Shown here: piece by piece, positions 38,001 through 50,186 of the stretch | How positions within the stretch are numbered: the stretch's first letter is position 1 | Layout of the letters: each line of letters begins with the position of its first letter | Assembly (NCBI GenBank): GCA_963070105.1 | Contig: OY718803.1 | Coordinates: forward strand, 3,950,507-4,014,506 | From: Litomosoides sigmodontis | Taxonomy: Eukaryota > Nematoda > Chromadorea > Rhabditida > Onchocercidae | Reading direction: 5' to 3' | DNA: 64,000 nucleotides | Program-made: the position numbers and the translations under genes | Notes under the pieces: generated by a model | Told to the model about the DNA's origin: nothing | The model's input: only the letters and a program-made list of their open reading frames with translations | Databases searched by the model: none

Positions 38001-41000
38001 CAAGCATTGGAATGGTTTATTAGCCATGGAGATGATTCATATAACCTGCTGACTATTTATACTCAGATGCTATTAATTAGTGATTTTGACAGGTTATATA
38101 GGACTCTAATCTAAAATTCCTTCAGCCATGTGAAAAGAAATTTTCATGCATTGATGGAGTCGTACCGCAGAGTGCCCAAGTTCTCGAAGTGCATTATAGT
38201 GTAAGTTTGCAAAAAATTCAGTGAATTTCAACACTTGATGGATGTTAAGCTTTAGGTGTTTTATCTTGGTGTGCAAAAACTAGATTTGTTCATTGCCATG
38301 TCTAATAGCACAATGAAATTGTACCTTTGCTTTATACAAACTTCAAAATGAAATAATGTAACAATTTCTAGTTTAATGATCAGCGATTGTCAATGGATCT
38401 GAGCGGAGAAACATTTAGTCATGTTTTTAATACAACTGCTAACGCTATGGAAAGATTGTTGATTGAAACGAATATGAAAGGACCGTCGTGGATAGATATT
38501 TCTGGCTGCTGTGCGTTAGACGTCTTTCCGTTTATTGTTTTTTAGTGGTTTTAGAAACTTATTATTTGTTTTTTTTTGAAAAAAATAGTTCCTTGTAGTC
38601 TTAGAAGCTAGTTTGCCAGATTTACAAGAAATTTTATAACTCATTAAATAACAAGAAATTTCCAGATGCCGCCTCTGTTCAAGTAAGTTACGCCAAACAT
38701 GAATTTATGGTCGACATGGAACGAATGAAATCGATTTCCATAGCTGATTGCTTAGATCCCCCACCAGAAATGCATTTACTGACGATGAATATAATCACAA
38801 CCATCAACCATAAGAAGGAAAGCGAGGTTCAGATGAAAATTTGTTTTCAATCTGGTCTAAGAGTTTCTAAGGATTTTTTTTTCAATTATTATTTTTTAGA
38901 TTGTTTCGGTTTCTTGTATATTTGACCGAAAATGCACAACTGCAAATCCAACTTTAAATCGAAACTTCTTGGAACATTTCTGTGGTAAGATTTTAAACAT
39001 GTCTAAGTTATCAGTATAATTACATTACGAGGAAATTTTCCTTACTTTCTGGGTTTTCGTTCACTTCATTTTTTTTTTTGCAAAATGGAATAAGTACCAT
39101 AGAAATGAGTAGTTTCCTTGTAATAAATTTTTTTGAAGAGATTTTTAGTTTTCAGTTCTTACAAGGCCAGCCTTTTCCACGTATCCATTTGACTTTAAAA
39201 CAAATTTGAAGCAAACTGGAATGGACACTGTTGTTTATGAAGCAGCAAATGAGCGCCATTTACTCAATTATTTTTTGTGTAAATTGCAAAACTTGGACCC
39301 CGATGCATATGTAGTCAGTTTTTTCGTTTTTTTTTTTAAATTTTTATTGATAATGGTAGAGTAATAGTTGTCGTGTGTTTGCCCATAACCTCTAAACTCA
39401 AATTTTTTTACATTCAAAATGGTGTGAAACTAACATGTTCCGGTGTTGTTCTGAAGAAATGTGTTGGTAACAAGAAATTTACTTATTAATCATTTGAACG
39501 AATGAAATTCTATCTTATTTAGGGACACGATTTATCAGCTCAATTTGCTATATTATCTTCACGTCTAGAAAAACTCGGTATCAGTAACTGGTCACGTTTG
39601 GGTCGTTTGAAGCGCTCAGTTACAATTAGACAGGCAGGTCATACGAAAACATCACAGTGGGAACTGACAGCTGGACGTTTAGTTCTAGACAGCAGGTTAT
39701 GTTTGTTATAGTGCTGTAAATGGAGCAATCATTGCAATATTTTTATTTCTGTTTAACATAAGTCTTTGTAGTGAAAAATGAAAAGTGATAGGTCGCTTTT
39801 TTGCAGCTGGTCAACAGTATCCTTATATAAATGTGCTTTTCAGGTTATCAGCTATGGAGTTAGTGAGAATGCGAAGCTATGACTTGTCCGATCTATCATC
39901 TGATTTACTTGGAATAAACGATCATTCTGCAGTGAAACAAGACATCTCTTCATATTTTGCGTATCTACTAGTATCCACTTTTTTTTAATTTTAATTTTAG
40001 TGTGGAAATTTATAAACATTTCGATGGATAGGTTTCTGGAATGTAGCTACTTCAACAACTGGTAGCTTATTCAGTGAATACATTAGTTTCGCACTGATAC
40101 GAATTTTGTTCGTTAGTTGTACAATCTCTCAAACATTTCGTTAATTACAGTTTGATATCTAGGTGTGACTGAATGAAATGGAGTCGTAATAACAGTGTGA
40201 TATACTAAATAATAATAAAAAAAATGTTGCACGGATTGGTTTAAGGAATTCGACACAACTGATCAGATTTATCAACAATACTTTGATGGATGCTTGGTTA
40301 TCTCTTGCTATTATTGTTGAGCTCAATGCTTTACCACTTTTTATTCAAATCACAAAAATTGTGGGTGGCGTACTGGTAGGTCTTTTTTCTAACATATAAT
40401 TGATGTTGGACAATCGGGATTTTCTCATGTAAATCTTAATTTTGTTATTATTCCTGCATCATTCTTTTCTTTAGTCGAGAACAGTGTTGGGTGGACGATC
40501 AGAACGGAATGAATATTTATTATTGCATGCCTTCAACATGGCTGGTTATGTGGCACCAAATAAGTATCAGCCAGATTTTAAGAAGAATAAACGCTCTGAA
40601 CTGGAAGATACGACAATTGTAGGCAATCATTCGAAAGATCGTAAGGAAATACTGCGCAACCACAAAGGGCAGTATGCGGGTGGATTAGTGTTGGATCCGA
40701 AAGTGGGTCAGTTTTTTAGATTAAGATATTTAATTTGTAGATTTTGGGAAGGTTCAGTTTTTCGAAACCGTAAACTACTCTGAAATGAATGGTTCATTTG
40801 CAAAGATTTCTTTTTAGGCTTGTACGACACATTTGTATTGTTGTTGGATTTCAATAGTTTGTATCCAAGTATCATTCAAGAATATAACATCTGTTTTACC
40901 ACTGTTGATATGTCCAAAAAGGTTTGTTGGAATTTATAGAAAATTTTTGAGGATTTTTTTGTACAACTTATGCTCTTAGGGAAATGTTTTACAAGGAATT

Positions 41001-44000
41001 GGTATAATTCGAGATTTTTTCGAGTAGAATACGACATGAAGTATTTTTTATACATTTTTGATTGAAATGTTTATAAGTTTACGATATTATAGGACAAAAA
41101 TGAAATGCCAGAACTGCCTACTGATACAAATGAGGGCATACTTCCTCGAGAAATTCGATCTTTAGTAGAAAGGAGACGCGATGTGAAAAGAATTATGAAA
41201 TCCGAAAAGCTTACACAGCAGCAGAGGCAGCAGGTATAGTTTAATTGCCTTCCACCAAATAATGTACGCCTATGAAGATGTAAAGGCACATTAATGATGG
41301 GATTTTGGTGTTTTCATCTTTTTCGATTTAATCAAGCGTGTAGTCTTCAAAATATCACCTATCAAATTACTTTGTTATATTCACTGTCTGTTGGCTATTT
41401 CAGATTATTTTATTTGACTCAAATGTCAAACCAGTGAGTGCTTTATTATTTATGGAATTTTGGTGAAATAATATAAAAAAATATTTAAAAAATTAAAAAA
41501 ATAATTGAAAAGATATCAAACGAGTGACAGCTTTATTTTTTCCTTAATAGAGTAATTATTTTTTTTCTTTCTTAATAAGGTAATTATTTAATAGGGCAAT
41601 TAGTTTTTTCTTAATAGAGTAGTAATTTTTTTCTTAGTAGGGTAATAATAGTTTTCAAAATACGCACAGTCACACTTAACGCGCTACCGAATTTTCCACT
41701 CATTTCCACGTTTGAAGTGGTTCTTTTAGTAGCAGTTTCCAAGAAAATGTTAAGAAGCATTCTGTCTCGTAATTTTACACAACGATATTTTCAGTACGAT
41801 ATTCGCCAAATGGGATTGAAGCTAACAGCTAACAGTATGTACGGATGTCTCGGATTCCAACAGTCCCGTTTTTATGCAAAACCACTTGCTGCACTGATAA
41901 CGGCGCAGGGACGAGAAGTAGTTTTTTATGCATTTCCATAATACCTATAAAGCTTGATTGCACTACAGTTTCATATAGTACATCTGCCATAATCCTTTCA
42001 TTTGCATCGACGGCATTGTAACCTTGTATGTTTTGGAAAATACTACAGATTCTTATGCATACGAAAGATTTGGTGGAAAAGAACGGTTATTCTGTTATTT
42101 ACGGTGATACCGATTCAGTGATGATTAATACTGGATTCTCAGAACGGTCGGAATTACAGCATGTAAAGAAATTGGGAAACGATGCAAGCACTTTTTTTTC
42201 AATTTTGTATCAGTTATCACATAAAACTTTATTATCAGCATAATATAATTCTCAATAATGATAATAATAACAAATAAATCAATTAATTAAATAAATTGAA
42301 GGAAGACAAACCTCTGAATCTGAATCAAATCTCTGAATTTTAACATATTTAACCTCCTTTTTTTGTTTCGAATTGCGATGATCATCACGACTGTCATCGT
42401 TTTCAGATCAAAAAAATTATAAACCATTCTTATAAGAAACTGGAAATTGACGTCGAAAGTATATTTGTGAAGTTGTTGTTGCTGAAAAAGAAGAAGTATG
42501 CTGGCTTAACAGTCGATCTGAATGATGAAAAGAAAATAAAACGTGAAATTAAGGGTTTGGACATTGTCCGCCGTGATTATTCGTCCATTGTAAAGCAGAT
42601 TGGAAAGTAATTTTGCAACTTTTTAAGTTTCTTTAAGATAGCCTGTAAAGTTTATTGAGACTGATACAAATTTTACCCGAAACTTTAGCTTCGGATTTCT
42701 TCAAATTTTTGAGTTGTTTTTACAGTGAAATACTGGATATAATCCTATCGGTGCAGTCACAAAATCGCGATGAAATCATTGATCGGATTTACGGTCATCT
42801 GCGAAAACTAAAAGAGGACATAGCACAAGAGCGGCTGGAAATTTCAATGTTTCAGATTTTTAAGGTTTTATTTCAGTCTTTCAGATTTTATATTTAAGAA
42901 ATAAACTTCCATCTCTACTTCATTTTTTCAGCAACTAACTCGGAAACCCGACGAATATGCTAATATCAATACTCAACCTCACGCAGCTGTTGCTCAACGA
43001 CTGAATGCGACCGGGAAATTCAAGTTTCGTCGAGGTGATACGGTTGCATATATAATTTGCGAGGTTCACGTTGAATTAATTCATGATGAATCATTTTGAC
43101 CATTATTAAAGTATGGGTCTTCCAAGTCAAATAGGTCTTTATGTTTTCTGCTGATACGGTTTTGTTTTATCCGTTTCTCTCTTTCTCTCGCATTTTCTTT
43201 GTTTCAGTTTTTTAGCGAATAATGCTTTGTAGATCTGTTTCTTTGAAGTATTATGATGCGCCTTGCCTTTTCTTTGTCACTATAATCTGAAGTTGGGTTC
43301 CCCATATAAGAGTTATATATTCTTGAGTGTTTATGGGAGACTTTATGCAAATCTTTAACTACAGCGTCACAAAATTACTCTTCAAGTTTAAATTTCAGGA
43401 TGGTAGTGGAAAATCGGCTACCCAGCGTGCTTACCACTTAACAGAAGTTCAGGAAAATAATCTCAAAGTTGGTGAGTAATAAGTCTTCTTTTTTTTTTGA
43501 TTTATAAGGAGTTGATGTTTATTTGTTGCCACTAGCTTTTTAGAACATTCTGCTATAAAATTTTTGGGGAAATATGATTCCCGCACATTAAAAAAAAAAT
43601 ACTTTTTAGATTTTCATTATTATCTGGTGCAGCAGATTCTCCCAGTTGTAAGCAGACTATGCGTCCCAATCGAAGAATGTAGTGAAGCCTGGATAGCGCA
43701 AGCACTGGGTTTGTTCTAAAAGAAAATGAAAAGTTGTGAATCTTTTGAAATAAGATAAAATTATGATAAAACACTTCTCAAATCACAAATAACCCGGATT
43801 TACAGCTTGATATTCATCACACATGTCTTACTTTCATTTACAAAATATTAGCATTTTTTTGATTTGGATTATATTGGCATAGCATAAAACCATTATGTGT
43901 AACCTAAGATTAGTACATTAACCGATTATTGGAGGTCTCGATGGTTTGGCGTGTCGGAAACAAGTTGTGTACGATGAAAATGTGGATAAAGAAGAGCAGC

Positions 44001-45353
44001 TTCTGTGTTCTTCACATTACGATTTTGAGTGTTGTGAATCGTTCAAGTTCCCGTGTCCAAACGACGACTGCGGACATGTGTTCCTTGTTCGTGAATGCGT
44101 GATACAAAATGTACGTTCTTGATTGCAATCTTTTTTTCCATTTCAGATTGCTTCACATATTATGTAGTACGGTATTCTTATTAACTTCTTTCTAGTGCTT
44201 TGTCTTTTTTCCGATTTACAGCCATAGCCATCAGAAAAGCAACGTTTGATTAATAATAATGCTGATATATTTTAAGCACTTTGTTCTTATTTAAGCATCC
44301 TTATTACCGAATTTCTGCTGGTTTTCCAGGACAATGATGAGCAAAAACTGTGGTTGAATGAGTGTTCCGTTTGTCATAATTCTTTGTTATATTTTGGTGC
44401 ATATTTACACAACCAGTTACAACTAACTCTTGACGAAGTGATTTCTGATTATTACAAGGTATGCTTCATTCCCGTAATTACCAAACATTGCTTAAGCCGT
44501 CTCCAGTTTTCAATTCATGACATAAATTGACTCAGAAATAACTGCTATTTCTAGATTTCATATGTATGTGATGATATTGGTTGTGCATATCGTACGCGCA
44601 CATTAGTTTTGGCATGGACAAGAGAAGGTGTTCAGTGTCCGAAATGTAAAAGTGGATTCATGAGAAGAGAAGTAAGAATTCAATGTGTCATAAAAAATAC
44701 TTTAAATGCACACTTGCCATCATTAAATATAAGTGTTTTTGAATGGTAAAAATTTATGAAAATCTGAATTTGCACAGAATCTCTACAATTCTATCTTTTC
44801 ATATTAGCGCTCATCGAAAAGGCTTTACGAACAGCTGATTTTTTATCGAAAATTGTTCGATGTGACGAAGGCACTAGATGACTTTACCGAAGAACAGAGA
44901 AGTTTGTCATACTTTTCGATCTTTCTTTCACTTCTACATTTCGAGATCTGTTACAAAACGATTTTATGGTCTAATAGTGGCCGATAAAAATATATCCCAA
45001 GGTGTGATATGCCATTCAACATTTTTACACATAATCCGAACATCGTACGCACAAACTACAACGTAACTTTGTACGCCGAAACTTCTGAATAGAAAATGTC
45101 GCATTAAGGAATTAAAGGCCTAATAGTATTGAAGCTTATAGTTACTACTTTCCTTGGAACTGAAGTAAATCATGACGTTTCAAACGAAACAAAAAAATGC
45201 TCTCTTGCAGTGAAATTACGGTGTAGAAGTTGTTGGAAGGAAGCCAATGCTCTACTCGATGGACTACTCTCATTATGTGATCAGTATATTGCTGACAATA
45301 AATACAATTGCGTGTCACTTTCATACTTGTTTTCTACTATGAGACAATTGTAA
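35058..45353 (+). CDS. pola1: DNA polymerase alpha catalytic subunit, multi-exon
   Basis: This is the B-family polymerase that extends RNA primers with primase at origins and on the lagging strand. The start is 35058 ([10 protein letters not shown]) and the first exon ends at 35228. The N-terminal region has [10 protein letters not shown] then [13 protein letters not shown] (about 35297-35630), typical of the family. The central part carries the exonuclease-like fold (about 39170-40720). Polymerase motif [18 protein letters not shown], is in exon 40818-40921; [13 protein letters not shown] is in exon 41795-41917; the catalytic YGDTDS is in exon 42049-42183; [12 protein letters not shown] is in exon 42407-42608. 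The C-terminal zinc region is at 43937-44671. The final exon, 45211-45353, ends YLFSTMRQL with TAA. The catalytic aspartates are present. The intron after 42183 appears to use a GC donor. Confidence 0.93.
39160..40740 (+). other. pola1: Polymerase alpha exonuclease-like domain (degenerate)
   Basis: Exons encode [17 protein letters not shown] and [20 protein letters not shown], then [20 protein letters not shown], a splice into [18 protein letters not shown], and [16 protein letters not shown] with NKYQPDFKK. In B-family enzymes this fold holds the proofreading exonuclease; polymerase alpha enzymes have lost its catalytic acids. Here [11 protein letters not shown] stands where proofreading enzymes carry an active Exo II acidic residue (often YNxxxFD), in line with a non-proofreading enzyme. 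Confidence 0.7.
40818..42183 (+). other. pola1: Polymerase alpha catalytic palm and fingers exons (motifs A, B, C)
   Basis: Exon 40818-40921 holds motif A with the first metal-binding Asp in LDFNSLYPS. Exon about 41094-41235 holds the fingers helices ([16 protein letters not shown]). Exon 41795-41917 holds motif B (NSMYGCLGF) followed by [19 protein letters not shown]. Exon 42049-42183 holds motif C ([12 protein letters not shown]) with its two Asp. All three motifs are canonical for polymerase alpha, so the enzyme should be active. Confidence 0.93.
41541..41656. repeat. Degenerate tandem repeat in a polymerase alpha intron
   Basis: Five imperfect units resembling CTTAATAGAGTAATTATTTTTT, about 20-28 bp each, begin near 41542, 41570, 41588, 41610 and 41633. 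They lie in the long intron between the fingers exon and the motif B exon. Confidence 0.7.
43937..44901 (+). other. pola1: Polymerase alpha C-terminal zinc-binding region
   Basis: Exon 43937-44110 encodes [20 protein letters not shown]. Exon about 44331-44459 encodes [20 protein letters not shown]. Exon about 44555-44671 encodes [15 protein letters not shown] with [10 protein letters not shown]. Exon about 44808-44901 encodes [20 protein letters not shown]. Two CxxC-type clusters match the two zinc modules that dock the B subunit and primase in this family. The last exon (45211-45353) completes a Met codon split A|TG across the intron. Confidence 0.85.
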
Positions 45354-45951
45354 ATTGTACTCGTATCTTGCTTTTACATTTTTCAACTTCATGCATAGGT
45401 ATCAGCCTTGTCTGTGTATTTAAAATAAATTTGGAAAGCTTGAGTATCTTTCAGATTTTCATCGCTGTTAAAAAATATCACTTATGCTGCACAACCTCGT
45501 ATCCTTTCTTGATTATGGAACTACTAGCAAGAGTTTCAAAATTTCGGAGTGTCTCGTCTGTTCTCACCTAGCCCGACGAAATCGAATGGCTAGCATAATA
45601 AAATACCGGTTTCGGCATAGCTTACTTTCACTGTCACTGTATGTGAAATGTGAGACTGGAATTGAGGAGAGTACGAAATTCTTTTTCTTTATCACGATTG
45701 TAACTCACTTTTTAGCTTATATCGAAAATATGCACTAATTTCCGAGATTTTCCATACAATATTATTTCATTAACAGTAACTCATGACTGGAAACTGAACT
45801 TTTAGTAGAATGCTAAAAACAGCGCCGCAGAGGGCAAACAGACAGGGATACAGATGAATCAAGACATGGGAACATAACATTACACGAGGACGTTTTTCAC
45901 GTCCTTGGTGTGAAGAAATGACACTTCTATTCGCAAAAGGTTTGCCTTCCG
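45354..45951. other. Convergent 3' region between polymerase alpha and eIF6 genes
   Basis: About 600 bases hold the 3' UTRs of two converging genes. An AATAAA on the plus strand near 45422 is a candidate poly(A) signal for the polymerase gene. A minus-strand open frame at 45770-45955 reads through the end of the eIF6 gene in another frame and is not supported as coding. Confidence 0.5.
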
Positions 45952-47739
45952 TCACATAGTGCTATCGATCAGAGCATCACGCATATCACCAGTAATAGTT
46001 GATGCATCACGATCGCCGAGTTTAAATAAGGATTCAATAACTGATAATTCTGTACTTGTTGTGTTGAGACCAGCGAAAGCAATCCAGTCATTTACACATA
46101 AACCAGCAGCAACCAGGTCCGAACCCCTGTAGAACGAAATTATAGCATGTCATCTAGTTAAACCTATCATCTCGACTGGCGAGATTATGGCATTTTCATT
46201 TAGTACGAGAATGTGAAAACTGGACCCCGGGTTTTTGTGCTAAAAGGGGTCACATGTAACATTTTTCCGCACAGACAAGGTAATGATAACAAATGAATTT
46301 TTCTTAAAATATCAAAGGAAAATACCGGCAAATTATTTTCAACTTGATGTATTAGAAAAAGGAAACTTCTTAAAGCGTATGACCACAATGCGTCTCTATG
46401 GTTCACTGTCTGTTATACTATTGCTACCAATACGTTTTAATTAAGCAGTTTGGGGATCTAATTGCGCTTAATCATAACCCCGCAAAGGAAAATTCTTAAG
46501 AAATAATGAAGTCGGGTTTGTATTGAGTGTTTTCTATGCAGCAAAACAACTACCTGTTAACGGTGCCAGCAACGACGGGGACTTGAATTAAGGCAGCTAA
46601 TTCGCGCTGTGTTTGAGGAGAAGTTTTTGCTTCCACAAGAGCTCCTTGAGAGCTAATAACAGCATATGAACCAACCTAGGAATGAAAAAGAGACGTTATA
46701 TATTTATGCGGATAATTTTAAAGAAGCAAAGAGTTGACAAATGCAAAAATGAAATCTGATTATTCGAAATATTCGGCAATTTAATATTTAGTGAATAACT
46801 TACTAAGGCATGATTGCCCAAACTCATCCTAAAAACTTCCACTTGCAAAACTTCTTCCAGCGCCTGAAATTTTAGAGTTGGAGAATCTGGTAAAAAAACT
46901 AGGCTGAGAATGACTGCATCAATTCAATAATTTTGTGAAACGGAATAAATCGACTCGAAACTAATTAAAAACAATCTCTGCATGTAAAACACTGAAAAAC
47001 ACTAGTAATACCTTTTCTGTTTCTTTACTGATTTCAGGATGCACCAACGCTACATAATCATTACACGCAATGACATTTCCCAGTGCAGATAGTTTTTCAT
47101 CTACTCTTCTTACATTCACATTGTCGGGCAAGCTGCAAAGAGCGATGCCTCATTAACCTTAGTAAATTCTAAGACAAAATATTAACCTGTTTCTGAGATG
47201 CTGCAATTCCTGGTCAGTAGTATCGTTTGGTACCAGTAATCCTTTTCGATTACCAACTGTTACTCGCCCAACGATTCGAGTTCCAGCAATGGAGCAATGA
47301 ATCACCGGGATTACGTCAGCCAACTCACCTTCCACTACACTGAAAGCATTACATCCTTGAGAACCAAAAGTGTACTGCTGGAAAAATCATTATAGTAAAG
47401 TGTAAAGTTAATTGATCCTGCAATGTGAGAAATCATCGCGATCCTTAACATGCTACCCCAAAACCTAAGTAACAGCATGGTTTCTTCTTAGAAAATAATT
47501 CCTGGAGATTGTGCTCGATGGATATGAAAAAGAACTCAAAACACTCATGATGTCAAAAGGGACAAAAAATAGCCGAAACTAACAAAATGAAAAATAAATG
47601 CGCCAGGTTGTTTAATATAAACAATTGGTAACCTGTAGAAGTTTTCAGACGAACCAATCCCAACCAAACAATAACTGTTAGTCAGCTTGCAAAAAACACC
47701 CACTTCATTGCTCGCTTCGAACTGACAACGAATAGCCAT
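45952..47739 (-). CDS. eif6: Eukaryotic translation initiation factor 6 (eIF6), six exons
   Basis: eIF6 binds the 60S subunit, is needed for its biogenesis and blocks premature joining to 40S; it shuttles between nucleolus and cytoplasm. Exons on the minus strand are 47739-47633, 47339-47187, 47132-47012, 46863-46804, 46675-46554 and 46126-45952. They sum to 738 bases, giving 245 aa, the same length as human eIF6. The protein starts [20 protein letters not shown] and includes [59 protein letters not shown] and [11 protein letters not shown], ending [10 protein letters not shown]. All joins keep phase with GT-AG sites. A likely trans-splice acceptor (TTTTCCAG) ends at 47758, leaving an 18-nt leader. 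It is divergent from DPH6. Confidence 0.97.
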
Positions 47740-48045
47740 AATTCAAACCAAAAAATTCTGGAAAACAAAAATCTTGAATTTCATAAAAATTTCACTGAAA
47801 TATTCCACTAAATGGGATTCGACGGTGAGCAGTACGCAGTTCAAATAAAGTAAGCCTAAAGAAATAGTACAAATCGTATTGAACTACGCAACCAGCTCCA
47901 TGCGTCCTACCCGTTACACACATGAACAATACCCAGTTCCCGTTGCAATTGCCCGAAAACCTAACAGAAACCGTTTTTCACGGACTGCACAATTGCAGCC
48001 GTTGTGAGTACGTTAGATGCGTAATTGGGGACAGACGGTTAAAGC
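47740..48045. promoter_or_regulatory. Divergent promoter region between eIF6 and DPH6
   Basis: Only 306 bases separate the two start codons on opposite strands. The stretch is less AT-rich than neighbouring introns, with GC-containing patches near 47890-48000. A bidirectional promoter is inferred from spacing. No TATA box or named factor site could be assigned. Confidence 0.55.
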
Positions 48046-49568
48046 ATGAAGGTAGTTGGATTAACGTCTGGGGGGAAAGATAGTTGCTACAGCTTGATGG
48101 AGTGTATGAAGGATGGACATGATGTCGTGTGCCTTGCTAATTTGCATCCACCGAGCGGTGGTGAAGAGGAAATGGACAGTTATATGTATCAATGTGTCGC
48201 CCACACAGGACTTCAAGTAATTTTCACCCACATTCCTTTTTCATCATTTTAAATCAGGCGTCTATAGTGGTCGTTTAAGGCTTATATCGACAATTCAGAT
48301 CAAATATGCATGTAATATGGTGATCATCATCTCCGTTTGTTTACAGATTTTAGAGAATGATTCTATGATTTAAACTAAACTAGTCTCATGAAAGTCTCTG
48401 TAACCGCAGTTGAAACTTGTTGTAGGTCATTCGGGTGAATGAAGTAACTCATTGCGCTTCGACTTTTACAATTAATTTTCGATTTCTCTCGAGTTGTCTC
48501 TATTACACTGATGATTGAACGCGGTAATTTTTATTTTGGTTGCACGGTACCCACTTCAGCTCTATGATGAAGCTTGTGGTCTGCCACTTTATCGGCGCGA
48601 AATACAGGGAAGGCCGATAAAAACAGACGCATTTTATGAAGAAGCAAGTAACGATGAAGTGGAGGACCTCTATGATTTGCTTGCGTTTGTTAAACAGAAA
48701 CATCCTGATATCGAGGGTAAGTTTGCAACACGGTCCCTTTTCTGAGGGAAAAGCCTATGAAAATCTGTTGAGCTTTTCTGTATTATGCAACTTTTTTAGA
48801 AAACTATATATGTAAAGAATAAAAATGACGTAGTGATATGGCGGCCAGTTAAGATTTCTCTTTTTGGCTCGTTTTAAAATATATAAATCTGTTATCAGAT
48901 TCTGCATTTATTTTCCCTTCCTTATCTGCTGCCAGACTAGTTAATATAATGTTAACTTTAAATTTGTATTATCACATCTCGTTTTGCAGTCAATTTTTGA
49001 ACTTCAGAATTTTTTAGCCGTTTCTAGCGGCGCTATTCTAAGTAGCTACCAGAGAAATCGAATTCAAAATGTATGCCAGAGATTGAATCTGGAATCATTA
49101 ACTTACTTGTGGAACGCTGACGAAGCAGTGTTGTTCGATGAAATCATTTCATCCGGAATTGAAGCAATTATTGTCAAAGTGGCTTCACTAGGTCTATCAA
49201 CAAAACATCTCGGAAAGCCCTTAAGCGAGGTACATTCTTGGATATCTAAGACTTTGTTTGCAACGGCGTATCCCAATTACTATGTGACCCACCGTGCCAT
49301 ATGAACCCACCTTTCGTTCATATGTACTGAATCGCCAGCATCACACTATGCTTGTTTCTAGATGAAGAATCTTCTGCTGGAACTGAATAGTCGATACGGT
49401 GTTCACATCTGTGGTGAGGGAGGTGAATATGAGACATTTGTTGTGAATTGTCCATTTTTTAAGAAACGGATTGTTATAGACGAAGCGAAAGTTGTAGAGC
49501 ATTCTGCGAACGATTTTGCGACAGTGGCTTATCTCTCTCTTTCCAAATTACACCTTGAAAACAAATGA
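48046..49568 (+). CDS. dph6: Diphthine-ammonia ligase (DPH6), four exons
   Basis: DPH6 is the ATP-dependent amidase that completes diphthamide on eEF2. Exons are 48046-48216, 48560-48716, 49018-49229 and 49362-49568, totalling 747 bases and 248 aa (human about 267). The first exon carries the N-type ATP pyrophosphatase P-loop SGGKDS near residue 8. Later segments match the family: DSYMYQCVAHTG, LPLYRREIQGR, DEVEDLYDLL, AILSSYQRNRIQNVC, IIVKVASLGLSTKHLGK and GVHICGEGGEYETFV. Like the vertebrate form it ends after the catalytic domain (LSLSKLHLENK) and lacks the C-terminal RidA-like domains seen in yeast. Joins are phase-consistent. The start is the first ATG, directly before the P-loop. Confidence 0.96.
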
Positions 49569-50186
49569 GTTTAATTTGTGTGATGCTTTTTCATCATTTC
49601 TGATGTATTTTCAAGTTGACTGGTTTTCTCACTTCAACACAATTATGTACATAGAAAGTTTCAAGTGGAATGTTTGGTCGTCTACGGAATGACATTGTTA
49701 CATCTCTGTATAGTCCTATTAAATCCTCATATTTTTTCGAGCGATAGAAAAGCATAAAATGCATAAAATATACAAGCTTGCTTTATTAGTTGTTTTCAAA
49801 CGTTCTACAGTAACAGCATCTCTGATCACTACGATTATGCACACATATATAAAGAAACATTTAATTTGTCCTACTTAACGCGAAGGAATTACATTAGCTA
49901 GATGTATACCTTAGTGGCAAAAAATGTTTTTTTAATCTTTATCCTTTTTGGTAAATCATTTCAATATATTTTTACATTTCTAGGAGTACCTTGTCAGCGG
50001 TGGTGCTAAATTGATTTTTAAAAATTAGCAAAACAAAGTAGTAGAAGTACTGCCTGCATATCGTTGTATTAATATTGCTATTAGCTGCTTCCTGCTAAAT
50101 ATACCAAAAAAATTAAACAGTGAAAGACTTTGATAACGACGTTGAAAATGTTGAGCATTTGATCCAAACTTAGGGTGGCATACCAA
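49569..50186. other. Convergent 3' region between DPH6 and TopBP1 genes
   Basis: About 620 bases of AT-rich sequence hold the 3' ends of two converging genes. TTTATT at 49782-49787 (AATAAA on the minus strand) is a candidate TopBP1 poly(A) signal. No coding sequence or RNA gene was recognised. Confidence 0.5.

Noticed and set aside
46200..46406. 68-codon minus-strand frame inside the eIF6 gene
   Set aside because: It falls wholly in the last eIF6 intron. The six-exon model without it gives exactly the family length of 245 aa.
35058..49568. Possible nematode operon
   Set aside because: The only same-strand neighbours (UBR4 and polymerase alpha) are about 1.5 kb apart, and the other neighbours are on opposite strands. 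This is unlike the short spacing of nematode operons.
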